From the NCBI RefSeq assembly GCF_000012945.1, contig NC_007510.1, positions 1,550,001 through 1,614,000 on the forward strand: a stretch of 64,000 nt of DNA, in the 5' to 3' direction. The position numbers and the translations under genes are program-made. Of this stretch, positions 37,832 to 47,122 are shown one piece after another. Positions within the stretch are counted from its first letter, which is position 1, and every line of letters starts with the position of its first letter. Under the pieces are notes generated by a model. That model was not told the origin of the DNA and searched no databases. It saw only the letters and a list, made by a program, of their open reading frames with translations. This DNA is from Burkholderia lata (GTDB lineage Bacteria > Pseudomonadota > Gammaproteobacteria > Burkholderiales > Burkholderiaceae).

Positions 37832-39505
37832 TTACATGTTCGGGTAGTTCGGCCCGCCGCCACCTTCCGGCGTGACCCACACGATGTTCTGCGTCGGGTC
37901 CTTGATGTCGCAGGTCTTGCAGTGCACGCAGTTCTGCGCGTTGATCACCAGGCGATCGCTGCCGTCGTCGTTCTTCACGAATTCATACACGGCCGCCGGG
38001 CAGAAGCGCCCCTCCGGCCCCGCGTACGTGCGCAGGTTCACGTTCACCGGCACGTTCGCATCCTTCAGCGTCAGGTGCGCCGGCTGGTTCTCCTCGTGGT
38101 TCGTGTTCGAGATGAACACCGACGACAGACGGTCGAACGTCAGCTTGCCGTCCGGCTTCGGATACTCGATCGGCTCGCATTGCGATGCCGGCTTCAGCAT
38201 CTCGTGGTCCGCGTGCTTGTGATGCAGCGTCCACGGCACGTTGCCGCCCATCACCTTCTGTTCGAGCCCGACCATCAGCGTGCCGAGGTACAGCCCCTTG
38301 GCCATCCACTGCTTGAAGTTGCGCGCACGGTACAGCTCCGTGTACAGCCACGACTGCTTGAAGGCATCCGGGTACGCGTTGAGCTCGTCGCTCTGGCGGC
38401 CGGCCTGCACCGCGTCGAACGCGGCGTCGGCGGCCAGCATGCCGGTCTTGATCGCCGCGTGGCTGCCCTTGATTCGCGATGCGTTCAGGAAGCCCGCGTC
38501 GTCGCCGATCAGCGCGCCGCCCGGGAACACCGTCTTCGGCAGCGACAGCAGCCCGCCCGCGGTGATTGCGCGCGCGCCGTACGACACGCGCTTGCCGCCT
38601 TCCAGGAACGCGCGGATCGACGGGTGCGTCTTGTAGCGCTGGAATTCCTCGAACGGCGACAGGTACGGGTTCGTGTAGCCCAGGCCGACCACGAAGCCGA
38701 CCACGACCTGGTTGTTGTCCATGTGATACAGGAACGAGCCGCCGTACGTATCCGACTTCAGCGGCCAGCCGGCCGTGTGGATCACGAGGCCCGGCTTGTG
38801 CTTGGCCGGATCGATCTCCCACAGCTCCTTGATGCCGATCCCGTACGCCTGCGGTTCCGCGTTCGCGTCGAGCTTGAACTTCGAGATCAGCTGGCGGCCG
38901 AGGTGGCCGCGGCAGCCTTCGGCGAACAGCGTGTACTTCGCGTGCAGCTCCATGCCGAGCTGGAAGTTCTCGGTCGGCTCGCCGTCCTTGCCCACGCCCA
39001 TGTTGCCGGTCGCGACGCCTTTGACCGAGCCGTCGTCGTTGTACAGGATCTCGGCGGCGGGGAAGCCGGGGAAGATCTCGACGCCCAGCGCTTCGGCCTG
39101 CGCGCCAAGCCAGCGCGTGACGTTGCCCAGCGAAATCACGTAGTTGCCGTGGTTCTGGAAGTTGGCGGGCAGCGCCCAGTTCGGCGTGGTGACCGCGCCC
39201 TTCTCGGACAGGAACAGGAAGCGGTCTTCCGTCACCTCGACGTCGAGCGGTGCGCCGCGTTCCTTCCAGTCGGGGAACAGTTCGTTGATCGCGCGCGGGT
39301 CCATCACCGCGCCCGACAGGATGTGCGCGCCGATCTCGGAACCCTTCTCGAGCACGCACACGCCGATCTCGGTGCCTTTCTCGGCGGCCAGCTGCTTGAG
39401 CCGGATCGCCGCCGACAGCCCGGCGGGGCCGCCGCCGACGATCACGACGTCGTATTCCATCGATTCGCGCGGGCCGTATTGCTCGATGAGGCTTGCGGGG
39501 GTCAT
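37832..39505 (-). CDS. Electron transfer flavoprotein-ubiquinone oxidoreductase
   Basis: 557 residues from ATG 39505, preceded by AGAGGAACGCC. Longer in-frame sequence up to 39583 is not conserved. FAD-binding VVIVGGGPAGLSAAIRLKQL near the N-terminus, DDAGFLNASRIKGSHAAIKT in the middle and a C-terminal 4Fe-4S site (FCPAAVYEF, NCVHCKTCDI) make it ETF-QO. It passes electrons from ETF, loaded by acyl-CoA dehydrogenases, to ubiquinone at the inner membrane. Divergent from an SDR/thioesterase pair across operator-like repeats. Confidence 0.96.
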   Translation of the reverse strand: MTPASLIEQYGPRESMEYDVVIVGGGPAGLSAAIRLKQLAAEKGTEIGVCVLEKGSEIGAHILSGAVMDPRAINELFPDWKERGAPLDVEVTEDRFLFLSEKGAVTTPNWALPANFQNHGNYVISLGNVTRWLGAQAEALGVEIFPGFPAAEILYNDDGSVKGVATGNMGVGKDGEPTENFQLGMELHAKYTLFAEGCRGHLGRQLISKFKLDANAEPQAYGIGIKELWEIDPAKHKPGLVIHTAGWPLKSDTYGGSFLYHMDNNQVVVGFVVGLGYTNPYLSPFEEFQRYKTHPSIRAFLEGGKRVSYGARAITAGGLLSLPKTVFPGGALIGDDAGFLNASRIKGSHAAIKTGMLAADAAFDAVQAGRQSDELNAYPDAFKQSWLYTELYRARNFKQWMAKGLYLGTLMVGLEQKVMGGNVPWTLHHKHADHEMLKPASQCEPIEYPKPDGKLTFDRLSSVFISNTNHEENQPAHLTLKDANVPVNVNLRTYAGPEGRFCPAAVYEFVKNDDGSDRLVINAQNCVHCKTCDIKDPTQNIVWVTPEGGGGPNYPNM

Positions 39506-39593
39506 TGGCGTTCCTCTAACCGTTAGAATGCTTTTATTCGGGAGCGTATTGTCTGCGAAACGAAACGCTTGCCGCAACAGCATGCGGCTAGAT

Positions 39594-39620
39594 TAGCACG
39601 ATCGTTCTATTTTCGTGCTA
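39594..39620. promoter_or_regulatory. Operator-like cluster of three half-sites
   Basis: TAGCACGA (39594-39601) and TCGTTCTA (39602-39609) form a 16-bp palindrome with one mismatched pair. TCGTGCTA (39613-39620) is the exact complement of the first half. This is the form of a TetR-type operator, placed between two acyl-CoA-related transcription units. The regulator is not in the window. Confidence 0.5.
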
Positions 39621-39683
39621 GGGTAATGCCGTTCGGGCCGTATTGTCCGTGGCGGCGAAACGACATCGAAAGGGGAAGTGCAA

Positions 39684-40466
39684 ATGGGTCGGTCGATCAA
39701 TCTGGAAGGCAAGGTTGCGCTGGTCACGGGCGCGTCGAGCGGCCTCGGGCAGCGGTTTGCGCAGGTGCTGTCGCAGGCCGGTGCGAAGGTCGTGCTTGCG
39801 AGCCGTCGGGTCGAGCGCCTGAAGGAGCTGCGTGCCGAGATCGAGGCGGCGGGCGGTGCCGCGCACGTCGTGTCGCTCGACGTAACCGACGTCCAGAGCA
39901 TCAAGGCGGCGGTCGCGCACGCGGAGACGGAAGCCGGTACGATCGACATCCTCGTGAACAACTCGGGCGTCTCGACGATGCAGAAGCTCGTCGACGTGAC
40001 GCCGGCCGATTTCGAGTTCGTATTCGACACCAACACGCGCGGCGCATTCTTCGTCGCGCAGGAAGTCGCGAAGCGGATGATCATGCGCGCGAACGGAAGC
40101 GGCAACGGCAAGCCGCCGTGCCGGATCATCAACATCGCGTCGGTGGCCGGGCTGCGCGTGTTTCCGCAGATCGGCCTGTACGCGATGAGCAAGGCGGCGG
40201 TCGTGCAGATGACGCGCGCGATGGCGCTCGAGTGGGGGCGCCACGGGATCAACGTCAACGCGATCTGTCCTGGTTATATCGATACCGAAATCAATCATTA
40301 CCTGTGGGAAACCGAGCAGGGCCAGAAGCTGCAGTCGATGCTGCCGCGCCGGCGCGTCGGCAAGCCGCAGGATCTCGACGGGCTGTTGTTGCTGCTCGCG
40401 GCCGACGAGTCGCAGTTCATCAATGGCTCGATTATCTCCGCCGACGACGGCTTCGGCCTCGCCTGA
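39684..40466 (+). CDS. Short-chain dehydrogenase/reductase
   Basis: 260 residues. Cofactor motif TGASSGLGQRFA, NNSG, and the catalytic Ser-Tyr-Lys (INIASVAG, then GLYAMSKAA). Rossmann-fold oxidoreductase using NAD(P). AGGGGAA six bases ahead selects the ATG at 39684 over the GTG at 39678. It precedes a thioesterase gene by 32 bases, so it is likely a 3-hydroxyacyl-CoA-type enzyme, but the substrate is inferred from context. Confidence 0.9.
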   Translation: MGRSINLEGKVALVTGASSGLGQRFAQVLSQAGAKVVLASRRVERLKELRAEIEAAGGAAHVVSLDVTDVQSIKAAVAHAETEAGTIDILVNNSGVSTMQKLVDVTPADFEFVFDTNTRGAFFVAQEVAKRMIMRANGSGNGKPPCRIINIASVAGLRVFPQIGLYAMSKAAVVQMTRAMALEWGRHGINVNAICPGYIDTEINHYLWETEQGQKLQSMLPRRRVGKPQDLDGLLLLLAADESQFINGSIISADDGFGLA

Positions 40467-40498
40467 GCGGATGACATTCAGCAACAAAGAAGACTGCA

Positions 40499-40930
40499 AT
40501 GAGTGATTATTCCCCCGTTTTTGAGATGTCGATGCCGATCCGCTGGGGCGACATGGACGCGTTCGGCCATGTGAACAACACGGTCTATTTCCGCTACATG
40601 GAGCAGGCGCGGATCTCGTGGTTCGAGGAGCTCGGCATCGCCGGCGGCAATGGCGAGGGGCAGGGGCCCGTCATCGTCACGGCGTCGATGGAGTTTCTCA
40701 AGCAGCTGCACTATCCGGGCGACGTGATCGCGAGGATGTCGGCTGCGAAACCCGGCCGTAGCAGCTTCGACACGGGTTTCGAGCTCACGCGCGCCGACGA
40801 TCCGCAGCATGTCTACGCGCGCGGCAATGCGCGATGTGTGTGGGTCGACTACGCGCTCGGCAAGTCGGTACCGTTGCCCCAGTTGCTGCGCGACACGATC
40901 GAGCGCGCGCTCGCGGCGAAGGTCGGCTGA
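40499..40930 (+). CDS. Hotdog-fold (4HBT-type) acyl-CoA thioesterase
   Basis: 143 residues. WGDMDAFGHVNNTVYFRYME is the canonical 4-hydroxybenzoyl-CoA thioesterase/YbgC-like motif with the catalytic Asp. Cytoplasmic; hydrolyses an acyl-CoA thioester. It lies in the same unit as the SDR gene. A perfect hairpin follows. Confidence 0.9.
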   Translation: MSDYSPVFEMSMPIRWGDMDAFGHVNNTVYFRYMEQARISWFEELGIAGGNGEGQGPVIVTASMEFLKQLHYPGDVIARMSAAKPGRSSFDTGFELTRADDPQHVYARGNARCVWVDYALGKSVPLPQLLRDTIERALAAKVG

Positions 40931-40996
40931 GCGTCGATTCCGCGAGGCCGGGCCGGCACCAGGTCGCCGGCGGCGCGCCATGCCCGTTGTTTCCCG

Positions 40997-41021
40997 AATC
41001 GGCCGCCCTGTGCGGCCGATT
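40997..41021. terminator. Hairpin between convergent thioesterase and PAS-LuxR genes
   Basis: AATCGGCCGC / GCGGCCGATT, 10-bp perfect stem with a 5-base loop. Short T content, works plausibly in both directions. Confidence 0.65.
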
Positions 41022-41040
41022 GTCATCCGGGCGCCGTCAT

Positions 41041-41586
41041 TCACTGCCCGAGCAGGCGCTGCAGCAGCTCGGGCGTATTGTTGGTCCCGTACTTGCGCAT
41101 CAGCCGTGCGCGGTAGATGTCGACCGTGCGTGAGCTGATGTCGAGCACGCGCCCGATCTGCTTGCTGGTCTTGCCGGTCGCGAGCTGCGCGGCGATCTCG
41201 CGCTCGCGCGGGGTCAGTTCGACGGCGACGCGACGCGTCGCGCTCAAATCCTCGAAGGTCCACACGCCCGCCGCAAGCGGCGCGGTGCGGTCGATCGCGC
41301 GGCCGGTGACGTGGCACCAGAACAGCTCGCCGTCCGCCCGTTTCATGATTCTGTCATCCGAGTAGATGCCGTTCGCCGCCATGACGCGCGCGATACGTTC
41401 GCCGATTCGCTGGAATTCGTCCGTCGACGGGTAGAGCACCTCGTACGATTTTCCGATCAGGTCGGCCCGCGCGCAGCGAAAGATCGACGCGAGCGCGTCG
41501 TTGCAGTCCTCGATCACGCGGTCGCGCGACAGGACGAGGCCGAGCGGCGCGAGGAGGAAGGCAGTCTGGTAATCGAGAGCAGGCAT
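41041..41586 (-). CDS. PAS-domain LuxR-type transcriptional regulator
   Basis: 181 residues from ATG 41586. A PAS domain (about 5-110, LLAPLGLVLSRDRVIEDCND, SYEVLYPSTDEFQRIGERIA) is fused to a LuxR/FixJ helix-turn-helix (ELTPREREIAAQLATGKTSK, SRTVDIYRARLMRKYG). No receiver domain, so the PAS probably senses directly. The start is not certain: the frame is open to 41817 but upstream sequence looks non-coding. It is divergent from scoAB and probably controls it (inference). Confidence 0.82.
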   Translation of the reverse strand: MPALDYQTAFLLAPLGLVLSRDRVIEDCNDALASIFRCARADLIGKSYEVLYPSTDEFQRIGERIARVMAANGIYSDDRIMKRADGELFWCHVTGRAIDRTAPLAAGVWTFEDLSATRRVAVELTPREREIAAQLATGKTSKQIGRVLDISSRTVDIYRARLMRKYGTNNTPELLQRLLGQ

Positions 41587-41809
41587 GGCGCAGGCAAGCG
41601 GAGGCAAACGCTTATGTATTTTTGCGTATTGTGCCGCATCCGCGCCGCATCGTACCCTTTCAGGCATCTCGTGGCGGTTTGCCGCGGTATAAAAACAGCG
41701 CGCCTCGACGCAGGCATTGCCGTGCATGCATAGAATGATGCGGCGGGCTTGCGGGCCACGTGGGCGCGTGAACCGGTTTCGCTGGTTTCCATAGAGGAAG
41801 GGACAACTG

Positions 41810-42514
41810 ATGAACAAAGTCTATCCAAGCGCGGCTGCCGCGCTGGAAGGGATCGTCCGCGATGGGCAAACCTTCGCGGTGGGCGGCTTCGGCCTGTGCG
41901 GGATTCCGGAGGCGCTGATCGCGGCGTTGCGCGATACGGCCGTCAAGGGCATCACCTGCATCAGCAACAACGCAGGCGTCGACGGTTTCGGCCTCGGGCT
42001 GCTGCTGGAAACGCGCCAGATCAAGAAGATGATCTCGTCGTACGTCGGCGAGAACAAGGAGTTCGAGCGCCAGTACCTGGCCGGCGAACTCGAGCTCGAA
42101 TTCACGCCGCAAGGCACGCTCGCCGAAAAGCTGCGTGCAGGCGGTGCGGGCATCCCGGCGTTCTTCACGAACACGGGCTACGGCACCGTGATCGCGGAAG
42201 GCAAGGAAACGCGCCAGTTCGGCGATCGCCACTACGTGCTCGAGCCGTCGCTGACGGCCGATGTCGCGCTCGTGAAGGCCTGGAAGGCCGACAAGTCCGG
42301 CAACCTGATCTTTCGCCGCACCGCGCGCAACTTCAACCCGATGTGTGCGATGGCCGGCAAGATCACCGTCGCCGAGGTCGAGGAGATCGTCGAGAACGGC
42401 GCGCTCGATCCGGACCACATCCACACGCCGGGGATTTTCGTGCAGCGCATCGTGCTGAACGCGACGCCCGAAAAACGCATCGAACAACGCGTCGTACGCG
42501 CGAAAGGAGACTGA
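41810..42514 (+). CDS. scoA: 3-oxoacid CoA-transferase subunit A
   Basis: 234 residues. The CoA transferase I alpha signature [20 protein letters not shown] and [20 protein letters not shown] are clear. With ScoB it moves CoA from succinyl-CoA to acetoacetate, allowing ketone-body or PHB-derived acetoacetate use. The ribosome site GAGGAAGGGA precedes ATG 41810. The gap to scoB is a single base. Confidence 0.95.
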   Translation: MNKVYPSAAAALEGIVRDGQTFAVGGFGLCGIPEALIAALRDTAVKGITCISNNAGVDGFGLGLLLETRQIKKMISSYVGENKEFERQYLAGELELEFTPQGTLAEKLRAGGAGIPAFFTNTGYGTVIAEGKETRQFGDRHYVLEPSLTADVALVKAWKADKSGNLIFRRTARNFNPMCAMAGKITVAEVEEIVENGALDPDHIHTPGIFVQRIVLNATPEKRIEQRVVRAKGD

Positions 42515-42515
42515 C

Positions 42516-43157
42516 ATGGCCTGGAATCGTGACCAGATGGCCGCGCGCGCGGCGAAGGAACTGCAGGACGGCTTCTACGTGAACCTCGGCATCGGCCTGC
42601 CGACGCTCGTTGCGAACCACGTGCCGGAAGGCGTCGAGGTGTGGCTGCAGTCGGAGAACGGCCTGCTCGGCATCGGCCCGTCGCCGACCGAAGACGAAGT
42701 CGACGCCGATCTCATCAACGCCGGCAAGCAGACCGTCACGACGCTGCCGGGCTCGTCGATCTTCTCGTCGGCCGATTCGTTCGCGATGATCCGCGGTGGC
42801 CACATCAACCTGGCGATCCTCGGCGCGATGCAGGTCAGCAAGCAGGGTGACCTCGCGAACTGGATGATCCCCGGCAAGATGATCAAGGGGATGGGCGGTG
42901 CGATGGATCTCGTCGCCGGCGTGAAGCGCGTCGTCGTGCTGATGGAGCATGTCGCGAAGGGCGACCAGCACAAGATCCTCGAGGAATGTAACCTGCCGTT
43001 GACGGGTGTCGGCGTGGTCGACCTGATCATCACCGATCTCGGCGTGATCGAAGTGACGCCGTCCGGCCTGAAGGTGCTTGAGCTCGCCGACGGCGTGAGC
43101 GCCGACGAGATCCAGGCGAAGACGGGCGCGCCGCTCGACATCAGCGCGGTCGCATAA
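42516..43157 (+). CDS. scoB: 3-oxoacid CoA-transferase subunit B
   Basis: 213 residues. The catalytic glutamate is Glu47 in [12 protein letters not shown], and [20 protein letters not shown] is the conserved beta-subunit segment. Forms the active heteromer with ScoA. Translationally coupled (one base after the scoA stop, with AAAGGAG inside the scoA end). Confidence 0.95.
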   Translation: MAWNRDQMAARAAKELQDGFYVNLGIGLPTLVANHVPEGVEVWLQSENGLLGIGPSPTEDEVDADLINAGKQTVTTLPGSSIFSSADSFAMIRGGHINLAILGAMQVSKQGDLANWMIPGKMIKGMGGAMDLVAGVKRVVVLMEHVAKGDQHKILEECNLPLTGVGVVDLIITDLGVIEVTPSGLKVLELADGVSADEIQAKTGAPLDISAVA

Positions 43158-43161
43158 GGTT

Positions 43162-43219
43162 CCGCGCGTACGCGCGGCTTCAGCGCCCCGCAAGCCGGAC
43201 GACGGCATGCGGGGCGTTT
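43162..43219 (+). terminator. Two hairpins after scoB
   Basis: First, a 16-bp perfect palindrome CCGCGCGTACGCGCGG at 43162-43177. Second, CGCCCCGCA (43184-43192) with TGCGGGGCG (43208-43216), followed by TTTG. The second is the likely terminator. Confidence 0.65.
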
Positions 43220-43353
43220 GTCATTGTCAACGTCAGGTCGATTGTCGGGTGCCCGATGAGCGGACCCGTACGGCTGAAGCGGTTTACAATCGTTTGCATC
43301 GGGCGTCGCAAGCGTTGCCCCGCGCGTCGCCCCCGTTCGACAGGATGCCAACG

Positions 43354-44250
43354 ATGCCAACGACCCCAGCGAATTCCCAGGTTCCTCGCCAGCGGCGCGT
43401 GCAGTGTGCGAGCGCTGCCGGCCTTCACCACGTCGCCTATACCGAGTGGGGCGATCCCGCCAACCGGCGCGTACTGGTCTGCGTGCATGGCCTGACCCGT
43501 TCCGGACGCGATTTCGACCGGCTCGCGGCTGCGCTGTCCGATACGTATCGCGTCGTCTGCCCCGATGTCGTCGGGCGCGGCCAGTCGGACTGGCTGGCCG
43601 ATCCGCGGCTCTATGCGATCCCGCAATACGTGGCCGATATGGTGACGCTGATTGCGCGACTCGACGTGGAGTCGGTCGACTGGTTCGGCACGTCGATGGG
43701 CGGGTTGATCGGCATGGCGTTCGCGGGGTTGCCCGGTTCGCCGCTGCGCCGGATGATCGTCAACGATGTCGGCCCGCGCATCGAACCTGATTCGCTGACG
43801 CGCATCGGCGAATATCTCGGCGTGCAGCCGCGCTTTGCGACCCAGCAGGAGGGCATCGACTATCTGACGTCGCTGTCGCTGCCGTTCGGTGCGCTGACCA
43901 CCGACGAGTGGCGCGAGATCAACGGGCCGCTGCTGCGCGAACTGCCCGAAGGTGGCTGGACGATCCGCTACGATCCGCGCATCGCCGAGCCGTTCAAGGC
44001 GACGACGCCCGAATTGGCGGCGCTCGGCGAGGCCGCGCTGTGGCACGCGATCGAGACGACGAACGCATCGCTGCTCGTCGTGCGTGGCGAGACGTCGGAT
44101 CTGCTGTCGCGTGAGACGGTGGCCGACATGGTGCGTCGCGGCCGGCATGTGACGCATGCCGAGATTCCAGGGGCGGGCCACGCGCCGGCGTTCATCGACG
44201 CAAGCCAGATTGCCCTCGCGCGGCGGTTTTTCGTCGAAGGCGGCGCATAA
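43354..44250 (+). CDS. Alpha/beta-fold hydrolase
   Basis: 298 residues. Nucleophile elbow GTSMGG (Ser114), oxyanion segment VCVHGLTRSG, acid/His near the end in GAGHAPAF. Cytoplasmic, no signal. Start at 43354 has CAGGA at a workable distance; the ATG at 43345 is also possible. It is a lone gene between scoAB and ridA. The substrate cannot be predicted. Confidence 0.85.
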   Translation: MPTTPANSQVPRQRRVQCASAAGLHHVAYTEWGDPANRRVLVCVHGLTRSGRDFDRLAAALSDTYRVVCPDVVGRGQSDWLADPRLYAIPQYVADMVTLIARLDVESVDWFGTSMGGLIGMAFAGLPGSPLRRMIVNDVGPRIEPDSLTRIGEYLGVQPRFATQQEGIDYLTSLSLPFGALTTDEWREINGPLLRELPEGGWTIRYDPRIAEPFKATTPELAALGEAALWHAIETTNASLLVVRGETSDLLSRETVADMVRRGRHVTHAEIPGAGHAPAFIDASQIALARRFFVEGGA

Positions 44251-44256
44251 ACGCGT

Positions 44257-44295
44257 CATAATATGCGGTTCGGCGGCACGCGGGCCGTGCCGCCG
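44257..44295 (+). promoter_or_regulatory. ridA -10 box and leader hairpin
   Basis: CATAAT at 44257-44262 is a probable -10. A 10-bp perfect stem follows (44271-44280 with 44286-44295, loop CGGGC), which could be either the terminator of the hydrolase gene or the 5' end of the ridA message. There is no T tract. Confidence 0.45.
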
Positions 44296-44330
44296 CCCGA
44301 TTTCTCACCCATTCACGACCGGAACATTCC

Positions 44331-44684
44331 ATGGCAGTCATTCGTCACCACGTCGGGGCCCGTCTCTCCGAAACCGCGATCCACAACGGTACCGTGTATC
44401 TGGCCGGCCAGATCGCCGAAGACACCACGCAGGACATCAAGGGCCAGACGCGCGAAGTGCTCGGCCACATCGATCGCCTGCTCGCCGAAGCGAACAGCGA
44501 CAAGGCGCATCTGCTGTCGGTGCAGATCTACATCTCGGATCTGGCAAACTTCGAAGGCATGAATGCGGAGTGGGATGCATGGGTCGCGCACGGCAACACG
44601 CCGCCGCGTGCCACCGTCGAGGCGAAGCTTGCGGATCCGGCGCTGCTCGTCGAGATCGTGGTCGTTGCTGCCCAGCGGAGCTGA
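44331..44684 (+). CDS. ridA: RidA-family protein
   Basis: 117 residues. Family motifs are AIHNGTVYLAGQIAEDTTQD and the C-terminal TPPRATVEAKLADPALLVEI, in which Arg and Glu line the active site. RidA proteins deaminate reactive enamine/imine intermediates. This belongs to one of the paralogous Rid subgroups. It lies 39 bases before relA. Confidence 0.88.
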   Translation: MAVIRHHVGARLSETAIHNGTVYLAGQIAEDTTQDIKGQTREVLGHIDRLLAEANSDKAHLLSVQIYISDLANFEGMNAEWDAWVAHGNTPPRATVEAKLADPALLVEIVVVAAQRS

Positions 44685-44723
44685 ACGTAACCCGACGATG
44701 ATCGCATTCCGCCAGGCCGAGCA

Positions 44724-46958
44724 ATGACCGAGTCCGTTTCCGCCTCCCCCGTCGCGGCACCGTCGTTCGACGACGTGCTCGCGTTCGTGCGCGAGCGGGC
44801 CGGCGACGTGCGCCTGTCGTCGGGCGAGCTGCTCGCCGATCACTCGGCGGGCACGGCGTCGATCATGCGCACGCTGAACGTTGACCCGTCCGCGATGCAG
44901 GCGGCTGCGCTGTTCGTACTGACACCGCACCTGAGCGACCCCGAGCGCGAACTCACCGAGCGTTTCGGCGACGAAGTGGCGCGGCTCGTGTCCGACGTGC
45001 GCAAGCTGTTGCGACTCGGTACCGTCAGCCTGCGTGCCGCGCAGAATGCGGTGCCCGATGCGGGGCGCGATGCGGCGGAAGAGCGGCGTACGCAGATCGA
45101 GGCGCTGCGCAAGATGCTGCTTTCGTTCGCGCAAGACATCCGCGTGGTGCTGATCCGGCTCGCATCCCGCTTGCAGTCGCTGCGCTACTACGCGGCGGCG
45201 AAGATCGACCCGCCGCCCGACGTCGCGCGTGAGACGCTCGAAATTTATGCGCCGCTCGCGAACCGTCTGGGTATCTGGCAACTGAAATGGGAGCTCGAGG
45301 ATCTCGCGTTCCGCTTCGAGGATCCGGTCACCTACAAGCGGATCGCGAAGCTGCTCGACGAGAAGCGCATCGAGCGCGAAGCGTACGTCACGCAGGCGAT
45401 CGACCGGTTGCAGCAAGAGCTGGCGGACGCGAACATCCAGGCCGACGTGAGCGGCCGGCCGAAGCATATCTACAGCATCTGGCGCAAGATGCGCGGCAAG
45501 GAGCTCGACTTCTCCGAGCTGTATGACGTGCGCGCGTTTCGCGTGATCGTGCCGGACATCAAGGATTGCTACGCGGTGCTCGGCATCGTGCATCACCTGT
45601 GGCAGCCGGTGCCGAAGGAATTCGACGACTACATCTCGCGGCCGAAGCCGAACGGCTACAAGTCGCTGCACACGGTCGTGATCGGCGACGACGGTCGCGC
45701 GTTCGAAGTGCAGATCCGTACGCAGGAGATGCACCGTTTCGCCGAGTATGGCGTCGCTGCGCACTGGCGCTACAAGGAAGCCGGCGCGCGCGGCTACGGT
45801 GGCCAGTTCTCGGCAAGCGACAAGTACGACGAGAAGATCGCATGGCTGCGCCAGTTGCTTGCGTGGAAGGATGACGTCGAGGACGGCGCGGAAAAGTCGG
45901 GCGACAAGGCGTGGGCGCAATTGCGCGAGACGTCGCTCGACGACGATCACATCTACGTGCTGACGCCGCAGGCGCGTGTGATCGCATTGCCGCAGGGCGC
46001 GACACCGGTCGATTTCGCGTACCACCTGCACAGCGAACTTGGCCATCGCTGCCGTGGTGCGCGCGTCGACGGCGCGATGGTGCCGCTCAATACGCCGCTC
46101 GCAAACGGCCAGACGGTCGAGATCGTCGCGGTGAAGGAGGGCGGGCCGTCGCGCGACTGGCTGAACCTGCAGCTCGGCTATATGAAGAGCCCGCGTGCGC
46201 GTCAGAAGGTGCGTGCGTGGTTCAACTCGATCGAGCAGGAAGAAAACGTCTCGCATGGCCGCGCGCTCGTCGAAAAGACGCTGCAACGCGAGGGCAAGAC
46301 GTCGGTCAACCTGGACAATCTCGCCGCGAAGCTCGGCTTCAAGTCGCCCGAGGAACTGTTCTCGGTCGTCGGCAAGGAAGAGTTCAGCCTGCGCAATGTC
46401 GAGCACGCGCTGTCCGATGCGCCGCCGCCCGAGCCGGCGCCCGAGGCGCCTGCCGATTTCGAGAAGCGCAGCAGCGGCGCGAGCGTGGCGCACGGTGCGT
46501 CGACCGGCGTGCTGGTCGTAGGCGTCGATGCGCTGCTGACCCAGCTCGCGCGCTGCTGTCGTCCGGCGCCGCCCGATCCGATCAGCGGTTTCGTCACGCG
46601 CGGCAAGGGGATGTCGATCCACCGGACCGATTGCCCGACGTTCCGCCGGATGGTCGAGCGCGCGCCGGAGCGCGTGCTGCAGACGACCTGGTCGGCCGAT
46701 GTGCTCGGCGGGCGCGGGGTGTCCGTCTATCCGGTCGACCTGATGATCGAGGCGAGCGACCGGCAAGGGTTGCTGCGCGACATCTCCGAAGTATTCGCGC
46801 GCGAGAAGATGAACGTGGTGGGCGTGAAGACGCAGAGCCGCCGCAATGCGGCATTCATGCAGTTTACGGTCGAGGTATCGAACTCGGCGCAGGTGCAGCG
46901 TGCGTGCACGCTGCTCGGCGAGGTACAGGGCGTCGTGCGGGCGGGGCGGAAGGCGTGA
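44724..46958 (+). CDS. relA: GTP pyrophosphokinase (RelA-type)
   Basis: 744 residues. The N-terminal HD hydrolase domain is degenerate: the usual His-Asp pair is replaced (ALFVLTPHL), so it should lack ppGpp hydrolysis. The synthetase domain carries KEFDDYISRPKPNGYKSLHT, the acidic EFDD form typical of monofunctional RelA rather than the RFKD of SpoT. TGS (HIYVLTPQARVIALPQGATP), a zinc-finger-like region and a C-terminal ACT domain follow. It makes (p)ppGpp at stalled ribosomes. Confidence 0.95.
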   Translation: MTESVSASPVAAPSFDDVLAFVRERAGDVRLSSGELLADHSAGTASIMRTLNVDPSAMQAAALFVLTPHLSDPERELTERFGDEVARLVSDVRKLLRLGTVSLRAAQNAVPDAGRDAAEERRTQIEALRKMLLSFAQDIRVVLIRLASRLQSLRYYAAAKIDPPPDVARETLEIYAPLANRLGIWQLKWELEDLAFRFEDPVTYKRIAKLLDEKRIEREAYVTQAIDRLQQELADANIQADVSGRPKHIYSIWRKMRGKELDFSELYDVRAFRVIVPDIKDCYAVLGIVHHLWQPVPKEFDDYISRPKPNGYKSLHTVVIGDDGRAFEVQIRTQEMHRFAEYGVAAHWRYKEAGARGYGGQFSASDKYDEKIAWLRQLLAWKDDVEDGAEKSGDKAWAQLRETSLDDDHIYVLTPQARVIALPQGATPVDFAYHLHSELGHRCRGARVDGAMVPLNTPLANGQTVEIVAVKEGGPSRDWLNLQLGYMKSPRARQKVRAWFNSIEQEENVSHGRALVEKTLQREGKTSVNLDNLAAKLGFKSPEELFSVVGKEEFSLRNVEHALSDAPPPEPAPEAPADFEKRSSGASVAHGASTGVLVVGVDALLTQLARCCRPAPPDPISGFVTRGKGMSIHRTDCPTFRRMVERAPERVLQTTWSADVLGGRGVSVYPVDLMIEASDRQGLLRDISEVFAREKMNVVGVKTQSRRNAAFMQFTVEVSNSAQVQRACTLLGEVQGVVRAGRKA

Positions 46959-47004
46959 TGTGGGGTTCGAACACCGTTATTTTGCTGCGACCGCATAAAA
47001 ATAC

Positions 47005-47033
47005 TTGCCAAGCAGGTAACAGCTCCATATAAT
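47005..47033 (+). promoter_or_regulatory. Sigma-70 promoter of tRNA-Val
   Basis: TTGCCA at 47005-47010, 17-base spacer, TATAAT at 47028-47033. The tRNA starts 12 bases further, as expected for a tRNA promoter. Confidence 0.9.
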
Positions 47034-47045
47034 CTTAGCTTCACT

Positions 47046-47122
47046 AGGCTCGTAGCTCAGCTGGTTAGAGCACCACCTTGACATGGTGGGGGTCGTTGGT
47101 TCGAGTCCAATCGAGCCTACCA
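47046..47122 (+). tRNA. tRNA-Val (anticodon GAC)
   Basis: 77 bases with CCA encoded. Acceptor stem AGGCTCG / CGAGCCT, D arm with GCTCAGCTGGTTAGAGC, anticodon stem CCACC/GGTGG around loop TTGACAT (anticodon 47080-47082), T arm with GGTTCGAGTCC. All four arms fold. Confidence 0.98.

Noticed and set aside
37622..39526. A 634-codon plus-strand frame over ETF-QO
   Set aside because: Compositionally biased shadow of the minus-strand ETF-QO gene.
41671..41682. Sigma-54-like GG...GC upstream of scoA
   Set aside because: The GG-GC spacing is 6 bases rather than 10, so it is not a -24/-12 promoter.
44313..46766. An 817-codon minus-strand frame over relA
   Set aside because: Shadow of relA; repeats of Arg, Leu, Asp and no recognisable domain.
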